A stretch of 64,000 bases of DNA from an uncultured Paracoccaceae bacterium (GCA_958439195.1 OY288169.1:1-64000); one strand, 5' to 3'; counted from the first letter of the stretch, positions 16,435 through 25,362 are shown. Notes: a model not told the origin generated them from the sequence alone. A program made the numbers and translations.

Positions 16435-17828
16435 CGGACCACCCCCCCCTTCTGCTGATCGAAGATACGCCCTCGCTTCAGATGGTCTATCGCTCGGTCC
16501 TGACCAATGCAGGCTACACCGTCCGCAGCGCCAGCACCGCCGCCGAAGGGATGGAGGCGTTTCTGAAAAGCGGCGCAACCGTTGTCCTGCTCGATCTGAT
16601 GCTGCCCGACCGCGATGGTCTGGATCTGATGCAGGAAATGCTGTCCCTGCGCCCCGAAGCGACAGTCATCGTCATCACCGCCAACGGCTCCATCAACAAG
16701 GCGGTCGAAGCGATGCGCGCCGGCGCACATGAATTCCTCGTCAAACCCTTTGATGAAACCCGCTTCCTCGGCGCGGTCGAAAACGCCCTCGCCGGGCGCA
16801 ACATCCCGCGCCGCGCGCCCGGCACGGCCCCCGCCAAACCCGCCCCGCTGATCCCGGCCCCCACCGGGGCCTTCGTCGGCTCATCCGACACGATGGCCCG
16901 CATCCATGCCAAGATCCGCTCTGTCGCCCGGTCGATGGCGACCGTGTTCATCACCGGCGAAAGCGGCACCGGCAAGGAACTTTGCGCCCTCGCCGTCCAC
17001 GACTATTCCCCACGCAGCACTGGCCCCTTCATCGCCCTGAACTGCGGCGCCATCCCGCAAGACCTGCTGGAATCCGAAGTGTTCGGCCACGTCAAAGGCA
17101 GCTTCACCGGTGCCGTATCCGACAAACCGGGCGCCGCCGCAGCCGCCGATGGCGGGACGCTGTTCCTTGATGAAATCTGCGAAATGGCCCCGGCGCTGCA
17201 AACCAAACTTTTGCGCTTCCTGCAAACCTCCACCGTTCAACCGGTGGGCGCGACCCGGCCCCGAAAGGTGAATGTCCGCATCGTCTGCGCCACCAATCAA
17301 GACCCGCTCGACGCCGTTCGCCGTGGCCGCTTTCGTGAAGACCTGTATTATCGCCTTTACGTCGTCCCCATCCACATGCCCCCCCTGCGCGAACGCGGCG
17401 ATGACGTGATCGAAATCGCCGAGGCGGCGCTGTCGCGCTTTGCACGGGAAGAAGGCCGCCACTTCGACGGCCTCTCCCCCGACACCGCCGCCCTGTTCCG
17501 CCGCCTGCCCTGGCCCGGCAATGTGCGACAGCTGCTGAACGTCATCCGCCATGTCGTCGTGATGAACGAAGGCGGCCCCGTCACGCCGGACATGCTGCCC
17601 GACATCGTGGCCGATGAACCCGGCCTTGCCCCGCCCCCGGCGCTTTTGTCGCCCACCTTTCCCGAACCCGCGATGGACGCGCTGATCGGAAAGCCCCTTG
17701 CCGAAATTGAACGCCTGGTGATCGAGGCCACGCTGCGCCGTTTTGACGGCTCTGTCCCCAAAGCCGCCCGCGTCCTGGAACTCGCCCCCTCCACCCTGTA
17801 TCGCAAGATCGACGGTTGGAAGGATTAG
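16431..17828 (+). CDS. Sigma-54-dependent response regulator (NtrC/LuxO family)
   Basis: A 465-residue protein with three domains. The receiver covers residues 1-120, with acidic LLIEDT, phospho-Asp in VVLLDLMLPD, and the Lys in FLVKPFD. The AAA+ domain has Walker A GESGTGKE near 176, GSFTGA near 223, and FLDEICEM Walker B. The C-terminal Fis-type HTH reads VPKAARVLELAPSTLYRKI. It activates sigma-54 promoters. The GAFTGA loop that touches sigma-54 is GSFTGA here, a change seen in some active members. It is coupled to the Hpt gene. Target genes are not evident nearby. Confidence 0.88.
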   Translation: MTDHPPLLLIEDTPSLQMVYRSVLTNAGYTVRSASTAAEGMEAFLKSGATVVLLDLMLPDRDGLDLMQEMLSLRPEATVIVITANGSINKAVEAMRAGAHEFLVKPFDETRFLGAVENALAGRNIPRRAPGTAPAKPAPLIPAPTGAFVGSSDTMARIHAKIRSVARSMATVFITGESGTGKELCALAVHDYSPRSTGPFIALNCGAIPQDLLESEVFGHVKGSFTGAVSDKPGAAAAADGGTLFLDEICEMAPALQTKLLRFLQTSTVQPVGATRPRKVNVRIVCATNQDPLDAVRRGRFREDLYYRLYVVPIHMPPLRERGDDVIEIAEAALSRFAREEGRHFDGLSPDTAALFRRLPWPGNVRQLLNVIRHVVVMNEGGPVTPDMLPDIVADEPGLAPPPALLSPTFPEPAMDALIGKPLAEIERLVIEATLRRFDGSVPKAARVLELAPSTLYRKIDGWKD

Positions 17829-18016
17829 GGCAAGAACACCACCCAACGGAAAATCCCTTTCCCCGCGACTCACCCCCCGCGCGAATGGTTAACGCCCCGT
17901 TCCGCCTGCGCGCGTCTGCACAGCCGTCTGCACCGCGCCCTGCACCGGCAGCGGCACCGGGAAACCTGACAATCCCGAAAATAAACCCAGCGCCCGCAAG
18001 GGCTTGCCGTCGAATG

Positions 18017-18784
18017 TCAGACAAACTGCTCGTTGATCAGCCGCTCTTCCAACCCATGCCCCGGATCAAACAGAATGCGGTGCCGCACCCCCGGTTCCGA
18101 CCGCACTTCGACGCTCGCCACCCCCCGCACCGATCCGCGGCTGTCGGCGTCCGCCATGACCGGCCGCTTCTCGGCCTCCAGCACCTCGAACCGCACCACC
18201 GCGCCCTTCGGGATCAACGCCCCGCGCCACCGCCGGGGCCGGAACGCCGCCATCGCCGTCAAGGCCAGCACATCCGCCCCGATCGGCAGGATCGGCCCAT
18301 GCGCCGAATAGTTGTAAGCCGTTGATCCTGCGGGCGTTGCCACCAACGCCCCGTCGCAAACCAGCTCATCCATCCGCACCCGGCCATCCACACTGACCCG
18401 CAGCTTCGCCGCCTGCGGCCCGGCGCGCAGCAGGCTGACCTCGTTGATCGCCAACGATTCATGCAGCGTCCCATCCACCCCCTCGGCCCGCATCCGCAAC
18501 GGGTTGATCACCGCCTCCTCCGCCGCCGCCAGCCGCTCTGGCAATTCGCCGGGCTGATAGGTGTTCATCAGGAACCCGATGGTGCCGCAATTCATCCCGT
18601 AAACCGGCAAGGACATGGCCTGCGTTTCATGCAGCGTCTGCAACATGAAGCCGTCCCCCCCAAGGGCAACCACAACATCTGCCTTTTGCAACGCCACCTG
18701 CCCATAGCGCGCCGTCAACACCCGCAGCGCCTCGCTCGCCGCCGGTGCCGTCGATGCCATAAAGGCGATACGTGTGGTGGCCAT
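18017..18784 (-). CDS. nadK: NAD kinase
   Basis: A 255-residue enzyme that makes NADP from NAD and ATP. The GGDG motif reads VVALGGDGFMLQTLH. The Asn/Glu pocket region (MNCGTIGFLMN) and the glycine-rich GSTAYNYSAHGPILP complete the family signature. I chose the ATG at 18784 (MATTRIAFMAST), which gives the normal alphaproteobacterial length; the upstream extension overlaps the glyA promoter region. It is convergent with the response regulator. Confidence 0.92.
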   Translation of the reverse strand: MATTRIAFMASTAPAASEALRVLTARYGQVALQKADVVVALGGDGFMLQTLHETQAMSLPVYGMNCGTIGFLMNTYQPGELPERLAAAEEAVINPLRMRAEGVDGTLHESLAINEVSLLRAGPQAAKLRVSVDGRVRMDELVCDGALVATPAGSTAYNYSAHGPILPIGADVLALTAMAAFRPRRWRGALIPKGAVVRFEVLEAEKRPVMADADSRGSVRGVASVEVRSEPGVRHRILFDPGHGLEERLINEQFV

Positions 18785-19024
18785 CGGCCCAATCTCCCCC
18801 AGTTCGGCTCGCCCATCCGGCGCACCCAATCCCTGCCCGCAGTCTTGCGGGGCCGGGGGGGCAAACTCAACCCCCGTTCCGATGCGCTCCTCTGGTTCCG
18901 ATACGAACAATTATTTCGCACGGACCGCTTTTGAGGTCGTTTTCCTGCCTTCCCGCACCGCGCCCATTGCGCTACATGCATTTCAAGCCCGAAATTCACC
19001 CGCACCCCGTCCTGAGGAGAGCCC
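18785..19024. other. Divergent intergenic region nadK/glyA
   Basis: 240 bp without a gene. The glyA ribosome site GAGGAGA lies nine bases before its ATG. I see no glycine-riboswitch-like structure and no clear operator. Confidence 0.4.
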
Positions 19025-20320
19025 ATGAACGCCCCCCACCGCGACACCGGATTCTTTACCGAACCTCTCGCCACCCGCGACGCCGAACTCTTTGGCGCGA
19101 TCACCCAGGAACTCGGCCGCCAGCGGCACGAAATCGAATTGATCGCCTCCGAAAACATCGTCTCCCGCGCCGTGATGGAAGCGCAGGGTTCGGTGATGAC
19201 CAACAAATATGCCGAAGGCTATCCCGGCAAGCGGTATTATGGCGGCTGCCAATACGTTGATATTGCGGAAAATCTGGCCATCGACCGCGCCTGCAAGCTG
19301 TTCGGTTGCGGCTTTGCAAACGTGCAGCCCAATTCCGGCTCACAGGCCAATCAGGGCGTGTTCCAGGCCTTGTTGCAACCGGGCGACACCATCCTTGGCA
19401 TGTCACTTGATGCCGGCGGCCACCTCACCCACGGGGCGGCCCCGAACCAGTCGGGCAAGTGGTTCAAGGCCGTGCAGTATGGCGTCCGCAAGCAGGATCT
19501 TGAACTGAACTACGATCAGGTTGCCGAACTGGCGGCTGAGCATAAACCCAAGCTGATCATCGCCGGCGGATCGGCCATCCCGCGCATCATCGACTTTGCC
19601 AAGATGCGCGAAATCGCGGATTCGGTCGGCGCCTATCTCCTTGTGGATATGGCACATTTCGCCGGTCTGGTCGCGGCGGGCCTCTACCCCTCGCCCTTCC
19701 CGCATGCCCATGTCGCCACCACCACCACGCACAAAACCCTGCGCGGCCCGCGCGGCGGCATGATCCTTACCGATGACGAGGCGCTGGCCAAAAAATTCAA
19801 CTCGGCCATTTTCCCCGGCATCCAGGGCGGCCCCCTGATGCATGTCATCGCCGCCAAGGCGGTGGCCTTTGGCGAAGCACTGCAACCCGGCTTCATCACC
19901 TATCAAAAGCAGGTCATCGCCAACGCCAAGGCGCTGGCGGATGAGTTGATGAAGGGCGGTCTGGACATCGTCACCGGCGGCACCGACACCCACCTGATGC
20001 TGGTCGACCTGCGCCCCAAGGGCGTGAAGGGCAACGCCACCGAGAAAGCCCTCGGCCGCGCCCATATCACCTGCAACAAGAACGGCATCCCGTTCGACAC
20101 GGAAAAGCCCACCATCACCTCTGGCGTCCGCTTGGGCACCCCCGCAGGCACCACGCGCGGCTTTGGTGATGGTGAATTCCGCCAGATCGGCCGCTGGATC
20201 ACCGAAGTCGTCGATGGCCTTGCCGCCAATGGCGAAGAGGGCAATGCCTCGGTCGAGGCAAAGGTGAAGGCCGAGGTGGAAACCCTTTGCAAACAGTTCC
20301 CGATCTATCCGGGTCTTTGA
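19025..20320 (+). CDS. glyA: Serine hydroxymethyltransferase
   Basis: A 431-residue PLP enzyme that interconverts serine and glycine with tetrahydrofolate and supplies one-carbon units. The PLP Lys is in TTTTHKTLRGPRGG (about residue 237). IELIASENIVS, NKYAEGYPGKRYYGGC, and LVDMAHFAGLVAAGLYPSP are all intact. It follows a clear ribosome site, appears monocistronic and ends in a long hairpin. Confidence 0.96.
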   Translation: MNAPHRDTGFFTEPLATRDAELFGAITQELGRQRHEIELIASENIVSRAVMEAQGSVMTNKYAEGYPGKRYYGGCQYVDIAENLAIDRACKLFGCGFANVQPNSGSQANQGVFQALLQPGDTILGMSLDAGGHLTHGAAPNQSGKWFKAVQYGVRKQDLELNYDQVAELAAEHKPKLIIAGGSAIPRIIDFAKMREIADSVGAYLLVDMAHFAGLVAAGLYPSPFPHAHVATTTTHKTLRGPRGGMILTDDEALAKKFNSAIFPGIQGGPLMHVIAAKAVAFGEALQPGFITYQKQVIANAKALADELMKGGLDIVTGGTDTHLMLVDLRPKGVKGNATEKALGRAHITCNKNGIPFDTEKPTITSGVRLGTPAGTTRGFGDGEFRQIGRWITEVVDGLAANGEEGNASVEAKVKAEVETLCKQFPIYPGL

Positions 20321-20327
20321 TCCCTGA

Positions 20328-20360
20328 CCGGGCTGGAATGTCACGCATGTTCCGGCCCGG
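20328..20360 (+). terminator. Hairpin terminator after glyA
   Basis: CCGGGC-T-GGAA pairs with TTCC-G-GCCCGG across an eleven-base loop, seven bases after the stop codon. The T-run after it is weak (CTTTCGC). Confidence 0.65.
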
Positions 20361-20620
20361 CTTTCGCAGCAAGATCTGCTGCTACACCACCCCGCCCCGC
20401 AGGGTATGACCAGCACGCAAACGATTGGATTTAATTAAAAATCCCTCGTCTGCCCGCAACCTGCCCATCACTTTTCGCCGCATGTTGCAACCGGAATATC
20501 CGCCCTCTTCCGGCGCGATTTCAGCGTCGGAAATCGACCACCGAACAGCAAATGCCCGCCCTCGCATGGCGCGGGCATCATGTGCACAACATGAAACTGG
20601 ATTGGCCCTGCAACGCGCCG
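20361..20620. other. Gene-free intergenic stretch with degenerate repeat core
   Basis: Holds CACCCCGCCCCGCAGGGTAT at 20388-20407, a degenerate relative of the repeat module at 2971 and 10107. An AT-rich patch (TTTAATTAAAAAT) at 20430-20442 and the terminator hairpin of the next gene follow. I see no coding sequence. Confidence 0.4.
20552..20578 (-). terminator. Hairpin downstream of the 20621 gene
   Basis: ATGCCCGC (20552-20559) pairs perfectly with GCGGGCAT (20571-20578). It lies 42 bp beyond the stop of the minus-strand gene and fits its terminator, although the T-run is short. Confidence 0.55.
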
Positions 20621-20998
20621 TCAGATCACCCCGGCAAAAGCCAGCCCGATATAAATCACAAGACCCGACAGCACCGCCGTCACACCACTGTGCAACGCGC
20701 CGCGAACATGCGGCAGGCCCGGCGTTTCAGGCCCCATCGCCTGCAAATGGCGCAGGCAGGTGCGATAGTCGTCGTCAAAACTGTATTCGTCCAACTCGGC
20801 CACCGCGCCCAGCTTGGCCTTCCGTTCGGCCATCGCAATGCGCCATCCCGCATGTCGTGCCTCGGATGGCAGCGCCCGCCCTGCACGACCCAGCCGCGCC
20901 TCCAGAGACGCCCCCTTGACGCCAAGCCGTTCCTCCAGCAGGTCCGAAATCCGGTTCGCCTTCTGTATGATGATGAATGCGATCGCTGACATGTTCAT
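20621..20998 (-). CDS. Small membrane-tethered protein of unknown function
   Basis: A 125-residue protein starting MNMSAIAFIIIQKANRISDLL. A helical, charged central part (LEERLGVKGASLEARLGR; ERKAKLGAVAELDEY) is followed by one C-terminal membrane segment (TAVLSGLVIYIGLAFAGVI). This makes it a tail-anchored protein. The 20998 start has an AAGGGATATG context, and the in-frame extension upstream crosses the promoter of the divergent hydrolase. I do not recognise the family. The pattern of soluble helices plus tail anchor suggests a scaffold or adaptor, but this is a guess. Confidence 0.6.
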   Translation of the reverse strand: MNMSAIAFIIIQKANRISDLLEERLGVKGASLEARLGRAGRALPSEARHAGWRIAMAERKAKLGAVAELDEYSFDDDYRTCLRHLQAMGPETPGLPHVRGALHSGVTAVLSGLVIYIGLAFAGVI

Positions 20999-21086
20999 AT
21001 CCCTTAACGGATTATGGCAACATAGCGGCAAAACTGGGGCCGAAAAAGCGGGCAACCGGAAACGACCGGATGCATAAAGGGAAACA

Positions 21087-21872
21087 ATGCTGAACCTCAT
21101 CCACCACCCCGCCACCGAAACACCCAGCCATCCGCCGCTTGTCATCGCCCACGGTCTGTTCGGATCGGGTCGCAACTGGGGCGTCATCGCCCGCCGCCTT
21201 GCCGATACCCGCGATGTCTATGCCGTCGACATGCGCAACCACGGCGAAAGCCCCCGGTCCGCCTCGCACAGCTACCCCGACCTTGCCGCCGATCTGGCGC
21301 AGGTGATCCGCCACATCGGCCCCCCGGTCGATCTGCTGGGGCACTCAATGGGTGGCAAGGCCGCGATGCAGCTTGCCCTGACCCAGCCCGATCTGATCCG
21401 CCGCCTGATCGTGGCCGACATCGCCCCCGTCGCCTATACCCATGACCAGACACGCCATGTCGATGCCATGCGCGCGCTTGACCTGTCCACCCTCGCCACA
21501 CGGGCCGATGCCGACCAGGCGCTTGCCGCCCGTATCGACGACCCCGCCCTGCGCGCCTTCTTTCTGCAATCGCTGGATTTCAAGGCCCCCGGCGGCCCGC
21601 GCTGGCGGCTTAACCTGGATGCGCTGGATGCGCAGATGCCCCATATCGTCGGCTGGCCCGGCACCGTCGGGCGGTTCGACCACCCCACCCTGTTTCTGAC
21701 CGGGGCAAACAGCCATTACGTCAAACCCGAACACCGTGACACCATCCGCGCGCTGTTCCCCACCGCCCGCTTTGCCCGCCTTCCCGATGCGGGCCACTGG
21801 CTGCACGCCGAAAAGCCCCGCGAATTCGAAGAAACCGTCCGCGTTTTCCTGACCACGCCCACCCGCGCCTGA
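21087..21872 (+). CDS. Alpha/beta-fold hydrolase (YbfF-like esterase)
   Basis: A 261-residue cytoplasmic serine hydrolase. The oxyanion region HGLFGSGRNWG is followed by AVDMRNHGESPRS, the nucleophile elbow GHSMGGKAAMQL, and the catalytic His in DAGHWLHAEKP. The sequence pattern is that of the YbfF/ABHD11 esterases, which hydrolyse short acyl esters or acyl-CoA. The natural substrate is unknown. It is divergent from the small membrane protein. It is the last intact core-type gene before the IS junction. Confidence 0.85.
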   Translation: MLNLIHHPATETPSHPPLVIAHGLFGSGRNWGVIARRLADTRDVYAVDMRNHGESPRSASHSYPDLAADLAQVIRHIGPPVDLLGHSMGGKAAMQLALTQPDLIRRLIVADIAPVAYTHDQTRHVDAMRALDLSTLATRADADQALAARIDDPALRAFFLQSLDFKAPGGPRWRLNLDALDAQMPHIVGWPGTVGRFDHPTLFLTGANSHYVKPEHRDTIRALFPTARFARLPDAGHWLHAEKPREFEETVRVFLTTPTRA

Positions 21873-21951
21873 TCACCCCCCACAACCCCCCTTTGTTTCG
21901 CCAACGCCCCATGCAAAACTGCATGGGTCAGTGTTTTTACCGAGTGTTCCA

Positions 21952-22155
21952 GTGCAGATCGAAGCCTTCATTTCCCGCTGGCATGCCTCCGGCGGCAGCG
22001 AACGGGCCAATTTCCAGACCTTCGCCACCGAATTGTGCGACACCCTCGGCCTGCCCCGCCCCGATCCGGCCACCAAATCCCCCCGGACCGATGCCTATTG
22101 CTTTGAACACCCCGTCACCTTCATCCACACCGGCACCCAATCCCACGGCTGTTGA
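21952..22155 (+). pseudogene. DNA methyltransferase (large class I, MmeI-like), N-terminal fragment cut by the IS
   Basis: Begins at a GTG (21952; another GTG at 21931) and reads IEAFISRWHASGGSERANFQ, ATELCDTLGLPRPDP and YCFEHPVTF. This is the conserved N-terminus of the large class I SAM-dependent DNA methyltransferases related to MmeI and to defence-island methylases, usually 900 residues or more. Only about 65 codons remain before the IS21 end at 22150, where the frame stops within the IS. No downstream half is present on the other side of the element. The gene is therefore dead, and a restriction or defence locus was probably lost here. Confidence 0.7.
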
Positions 22156-22245
22156 TTTCCACTGAGAACTGACCCGGGTTTTCCATCGAGATTTGACCCA
22201 CCTTTGATTATGGATTTCGTGTCAGTCGTGGGTCAAGGACGGGTT

Positions 22246-23016
22246 TCACTCCTTCTTTTTTCGGGTTGTTGCGGCTGAACTGGCCTTGAAGCGGAAGCTG
22301 TCGTTTCCGGTCTCCAAGATGTGGCAGCGGTGGGTGAGGCGGTCGAGCAAGGCCGTGGTCATCTTGGCGTCGCCAAAAACCGTTGCCCATTCGCTGAAGC
22401 TGAGGTTGGTGGTGATGACGACGCTGGTTCGCTCGTAAAGCTTGCTCAGCAAGTGGAACAGCAGCGCCCCGCCTGAGGCGCTGAACGGCAGGTATCCAAG
22501 CTCGTCGAGGATGACGAGGTCGAGCTTGGTCAGGCCTTCTGCAATCTGTCCGGCCTTGCCCTTGGCCTTTTCCTGTTCGAGGGCATTGACCAATTCGATG
22601 GTGGAGAAGAAGCGGACCTTGCGGCGATGATGCTCGATGGCCTGGATGCCGAGGGCCGTCGCGACATGGGTCTTGCCGGTTCCCGGCCCCCCGATCAGCA
22701 CGACATTCTGGGCGCCGTCCATGAACTCACTGCGATGGAGGGTCCGGACGGTAGCCTCGTTGATCTCACTGGCGGCGAAGTCAAAGCCCGCGAGGTCCTT
22801 GTAGGCCGGGAAGCGCGCTGCCTTCATGTGGTAGGCGATCGAGCGCACTTCGCGTTCGGCCAATTCTGCCTTCAGAAGTTGCGACAGGATCGGGATGGCG
22901 GCTTCAAAAGCCGGAGCCCCTTGCTCGATGAGATCCTCGACGGCTTGAGCCATGCCATACATCTTCAGGCTGCGGAGCATGATGACGATGGCCGCGGCGG
23001 CGGGGTCATGACGCAT
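22246..23016 (-). CDS. istB: IS21 helper ATPase IstB
   Basis: A 256-residue DnaC/IstB-type AAA+ ATPase that assembles target DNA for the transposase. Walker A is GGPGTGKTHVA, Walker B LVILDELGYLPF, and VITTNLSFSEWATVFGD is the sensor region. I chose the ATG at 23016 (MRHDPAAAA), which overlaps the end of istA by 11 bases, typical of coupled istAB translation. It looks intact. Confidence 0.95.
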   Translation of the reverse strand: MRHDPAAAAIVIMLRSLKMYGMAQAVEDLIEQGAPAFEAAIPILSQLLKAELAEREVRSIAYHMKAARFPAYKDLAGFDFAASEINEATVRTLHRSEFMDGAQNVVLIGGPGTGKTHVATALGIQAIEHHRRKVRFFSTIELVNALEQEKAKGKAGQIAEGLTKLDLVILDELGYLPFSASGGALLFHLLSKLYERTSVVITTNLSFSEWATVFGDAKMTTALLDRLTHRCHILETGNDSFRFKASSAATTRKKKE

Positions 23017-24538
23017 GGCGGCCTCCCGCAATTTGGCTGCGCAGGGCGTCATAGCGCTCGACATTGGCCTTGGGCTCACGCCGCAGGGTCAGCGCTTGTG
23101 GGGTATCCAGCGGCGGACCATCGATGACCTTGCCGTCGACCAGGCGGTGCAGGAGGTTCAACACGTGGGTCTTGGTGGGCACGCCCTCCGCCAAGGCCAG
23201 CTCCACGGCGGTCAGCACGGCTTGCTCATCATGGTGCAAGACAAGCGCAAGGATATCGACCATCTCGCGATCACCACCAGGCTTGCGGAGCATATGGTCC
23301 TGCAACTGTCTGAAGGCAGGCGGCAATTCCAGAAAGGGTGCCCCGTTCCTGAGCGCGCCCGGCTTGCGTTGCACGACCGCCAGATAATGCCGCCAGTCGT
23401 AGACCGTCTTCGCGGGCTGCTTATGACTGCGCTGAATGATGCGGATATGTTCGCACAGGATATGGCCTTCCGCAGCCACGACCAGCCGGTCGGGGTAGAC
23501 GCGAAGGCTGACTGGCCGGTTCGCAAATGATGCTGGAACACTGTAGCGGTTGCGTTCAAAGCTGATCAGGCAGGTGGGCGAGACGCGCTTGCTGATCTCG
23601 ATGAAGCCGTCGAAGGCCACTGGCAGGGGCATCAAGGCTGCCCGTTCCTCAGCCCAGACATCGGCGATTGTTCCAGGCAGCGTGCCATGTGCGGTCTCGT
23701 GCCACAGCGCGACGCAACGTTGTTCCAGCCAGTCATTCAGCGCGGCAAGATCGGGAAAGTCCGGCATGCCTTGCAGCATCTGATGACGGGAGTCGCGGAC
23801 GTTCTTCTCGACCTGCCCTTTCTCCCACCCTGCTGCCGGATTGCAGAAATCTGGCTCGAAGACATAGTGGTTCGCCATGGCCAAAAAGCGGATATTGACC
23901 TGCCGCGCCTTACCGCGGCCCACAAGATCCACCGCCGTCTTCATGTTATCGTAGATCCCGCGTTCTGGCACGCCGCCGAACACCCGGAACGCATGCCAGT
24001 GCGCGTCGAACAGCATCTCATGGGTCTGCAAGGGATAGGCCCGCAGAAGGAAGGCCCGGCTGTGAGACAGCTTGATATGCGCCATCTGCAGCTTCATCCG
24101 CTCGCCGCCGATGACCGCAAAGTCCTCGCTCCAGTCAAACTGGAACGCCTCGCCCGGGCGGAAAGCCAGCGGGACGAAGGTGCCGCGCCCCGTCGTTTGC
24201 TCGTCGCGCTGACGATCGGCACGCCACTGCCGTGCAAAGGCCGCCACCCGGTTGTAGGAGCCGGTGAAGCCAAGAGCGACGAGATCGGCATGCATCTTCT
24301 TCAGCGTGTGCCGATCTTTGCGTCCCTTCTTCGCATTGGTCTTAAGCCAGCCTGCCAGCGTCTCGGCAAATGGATCAAGCTTGCTCGACCGTTCCGGCGT
24401 CGCAAACTTGGGCTCGATCACATCAGCCTTCAGATACTTCTTGATGGTATTGCGCGACACTCCGGTGCGGCGCTCGATCTCCCGGATCGCCAAACCCTGA
24501 CGTAGGCGCAGCTTCCGGATCACGTTGAGTAGTCCCAT
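23006..24538 (-). CDS. istA: IS21 transposase IstA
   Basis: A 510-residue DDE transposase. The N-terminal HTH (MGLLNVIRKLRLRQG, IREIERRTGVSRNTIKKYL) binds the ends. The catalytic core shows FQFDWSEDFAVIGG with the first Asp, RGIYDNMKTAVD with the second, and KGQVEKNVRDSR with the Glu. The beta-barrel and C-terminal parts are of normal length, so the element could be active. The start at 24538 replaces a longer frame that reaches into the terminal repeat. Confidence 0.95.
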   Translation of the reverse strand: MGLLNVIRKLRLRQGLAIREIERRTGVSRNTIKKYLKADVIEPKFATPERSSKLDPFAETLAGWLKTNAKKGRKDRHTLKKMHADLVALGFTGSYNRVAAFARQWRADRQRDEQTTGRGTFVPLAFRPGEAFQFDWSEDFAVIGGERMKLQMAHIKLSHSRAFLLRAYPLQTHEMLFDAHWHAFRVFGGVPERGIYDNMKTAVDLVGRGKARQVNIRFLAMANHYVFEPDFCNPAAGWEKGQVEKNVRDSRHQMLQGMPDFPDLAALNDWLEQRCVALWHETAHGTLPGTIADVWAEERAALMPLPVAFDGFIEISKRVSPTCLISFERNRYSVPASFANRPVSLRVYPDRLVVAAEGHILCEHIRIIQRSHKQPAKTVYDWRHYLAVVQRKPGALRNGAPFLELPPAFRQLQDHMLRKPGGDREMVDILALVLHHDEQAVLTAVELALAEGVPTKTHVLNLLHRLVDGKVIDGPPLDTPQALTLRREPKANVERYDALRSQIAGGRHAS

Positions 24539-24648
24539 GTCGATCACTCCTTTGACCCCCTCGCTCTTCGCTCGGGGGAGGGTCACATGGGTCAAATCTC
24601 AATGGAAATTATCCGCCTACCCGGGTCAGTTCTCAGTGGAAATCAACA

Positions 24649-25080
24649 ATCTATCCTCTCTTTGCCCCATCTGTCGCGCTTTCGCCTCTTTGGACGCCCA
24701 CAACCTGAAGCGGCGATCCGAATCCTAATGGCTTCAATGACTTTCTGAGCTCCTTCTGACTTGATAGTTGGCCGTTGTATTATTCTGAACGTGAATCAGA
24801 TGACGCGCGGCTTGAGGTTGCGCGTGTACACAGTCGGTGGCTGACCGTCGCGAAAATACCCATCCGATCCGCAGTCTCCACAGATCCAGCGCACGAACCC
24901 AGCCTCGTCCGATGGCAGGTTATCTATGCGCAATTTGCAGCGGGAGTGTCGGGATCGCCCCACAGTGGAACCTCTTCTCTGCGTCATCACGCTTTCGTAA
25001 GTTCTGAAACTCATCTTCCCCTGCCTCGTAGCTGCCACGTGCGGACTGAACAGCACGAGATCCCTTGGGAGGATATGACA
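24649..25080. other. Gene-poor stretch right of the IS
   Basis: 432 bp with no convincing gene and a visibly lower G+C than the left flank. A minus-strand frame at 24796-25056 contains an ICGDCG Cys pair but has no ribosome site or family resemblance. The final bases carry the GGGAGG ribosome site of the next gene. Confidence 0.4.
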
Positions 25081-25362
25081 ATGATGATTAAAAAGCTCGC
25101 CGTTGCCGCAATGGTTTCTGCGGTTGCACTTTCAGTTTCAACAACCGCTTTCGCCAAGGGCCACGCTCAAGGCCTTGGTGGTGCCGGCTTGGCTGGGAAG
25201 GATCTCTCTGGCCTCGTTGACGATGGTCAGAAGAACGCAGGCGTAGAAGGAAAAAGTTCGGAAACCACGTATGGCCGTAGCGACGCTGTTGGCGAAGCTC
25301 AGGACGGCATCAGCGGCAACAAAGACCTCGCTGCCGAGACGAACGCGGCTCGCAAGAACTGA
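25081..25362 (+). CDS. Small exported protein, unknown
   Basis: A 93-residue protein. The Sec signal peptide is clear: MMIKKLAVAAMVSAVALS, then cleavage after TTAFA. The mature part (about 70 residues) is polar and Gly/Ala/Asp/Lys-rich without cysteines, probably disordered. The ATG at 25081 stands eight bases from GGGAGG; a 25075 ATG is too close. It precedes the DUF4198/HupE-like pair by 124 bp, in the same direction. I do not recognise the family. Confidence 0.65.
   Translation: MMIKKLAVAAMVSAVALSVSTTAFAKGHAQGLGGAGLAGKDLSGLVDDGQKNAGVEGKSSETTYGRSDAVGEAQDGISGNKDLAAETNAARKN

Larger units (their letters stand above)
22150..24648. mobile_element. IS21-family insertion sequence, complete
   Basis: 2499 bp bounded by TG...CA ends. 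The outer 30 bases at 22150-22179 (TGTTGATTTCCACTGAG...) are a perfect inverted copy of 24619-24648. A second inner repeat with one mismatch follows on each side (TTCCATCGAGATTTGACCCA at 22181-22200; its inverted near-copy at 24587-24606), the nested ends usual for this family. It carries istA and istB in the normal order on the minus strand. The flanking bases (CACGGC on the left, ATCTAT on the right) show no 4-8 bp target duplication. Confidence 0.93.

Noticed and set aside
18785..19024. Glycine riboswitch before glyA
   Set aside because: I looked for paired aptamer stems and found none; the stretch also contains the divergent nadK promoter.
24796..25056. Minus-strand frame with a Cys-x-x-Cys pair right of the IS
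   Set aside because: No ribosome site, no family resemblance, and it lies in a degraded junction region.
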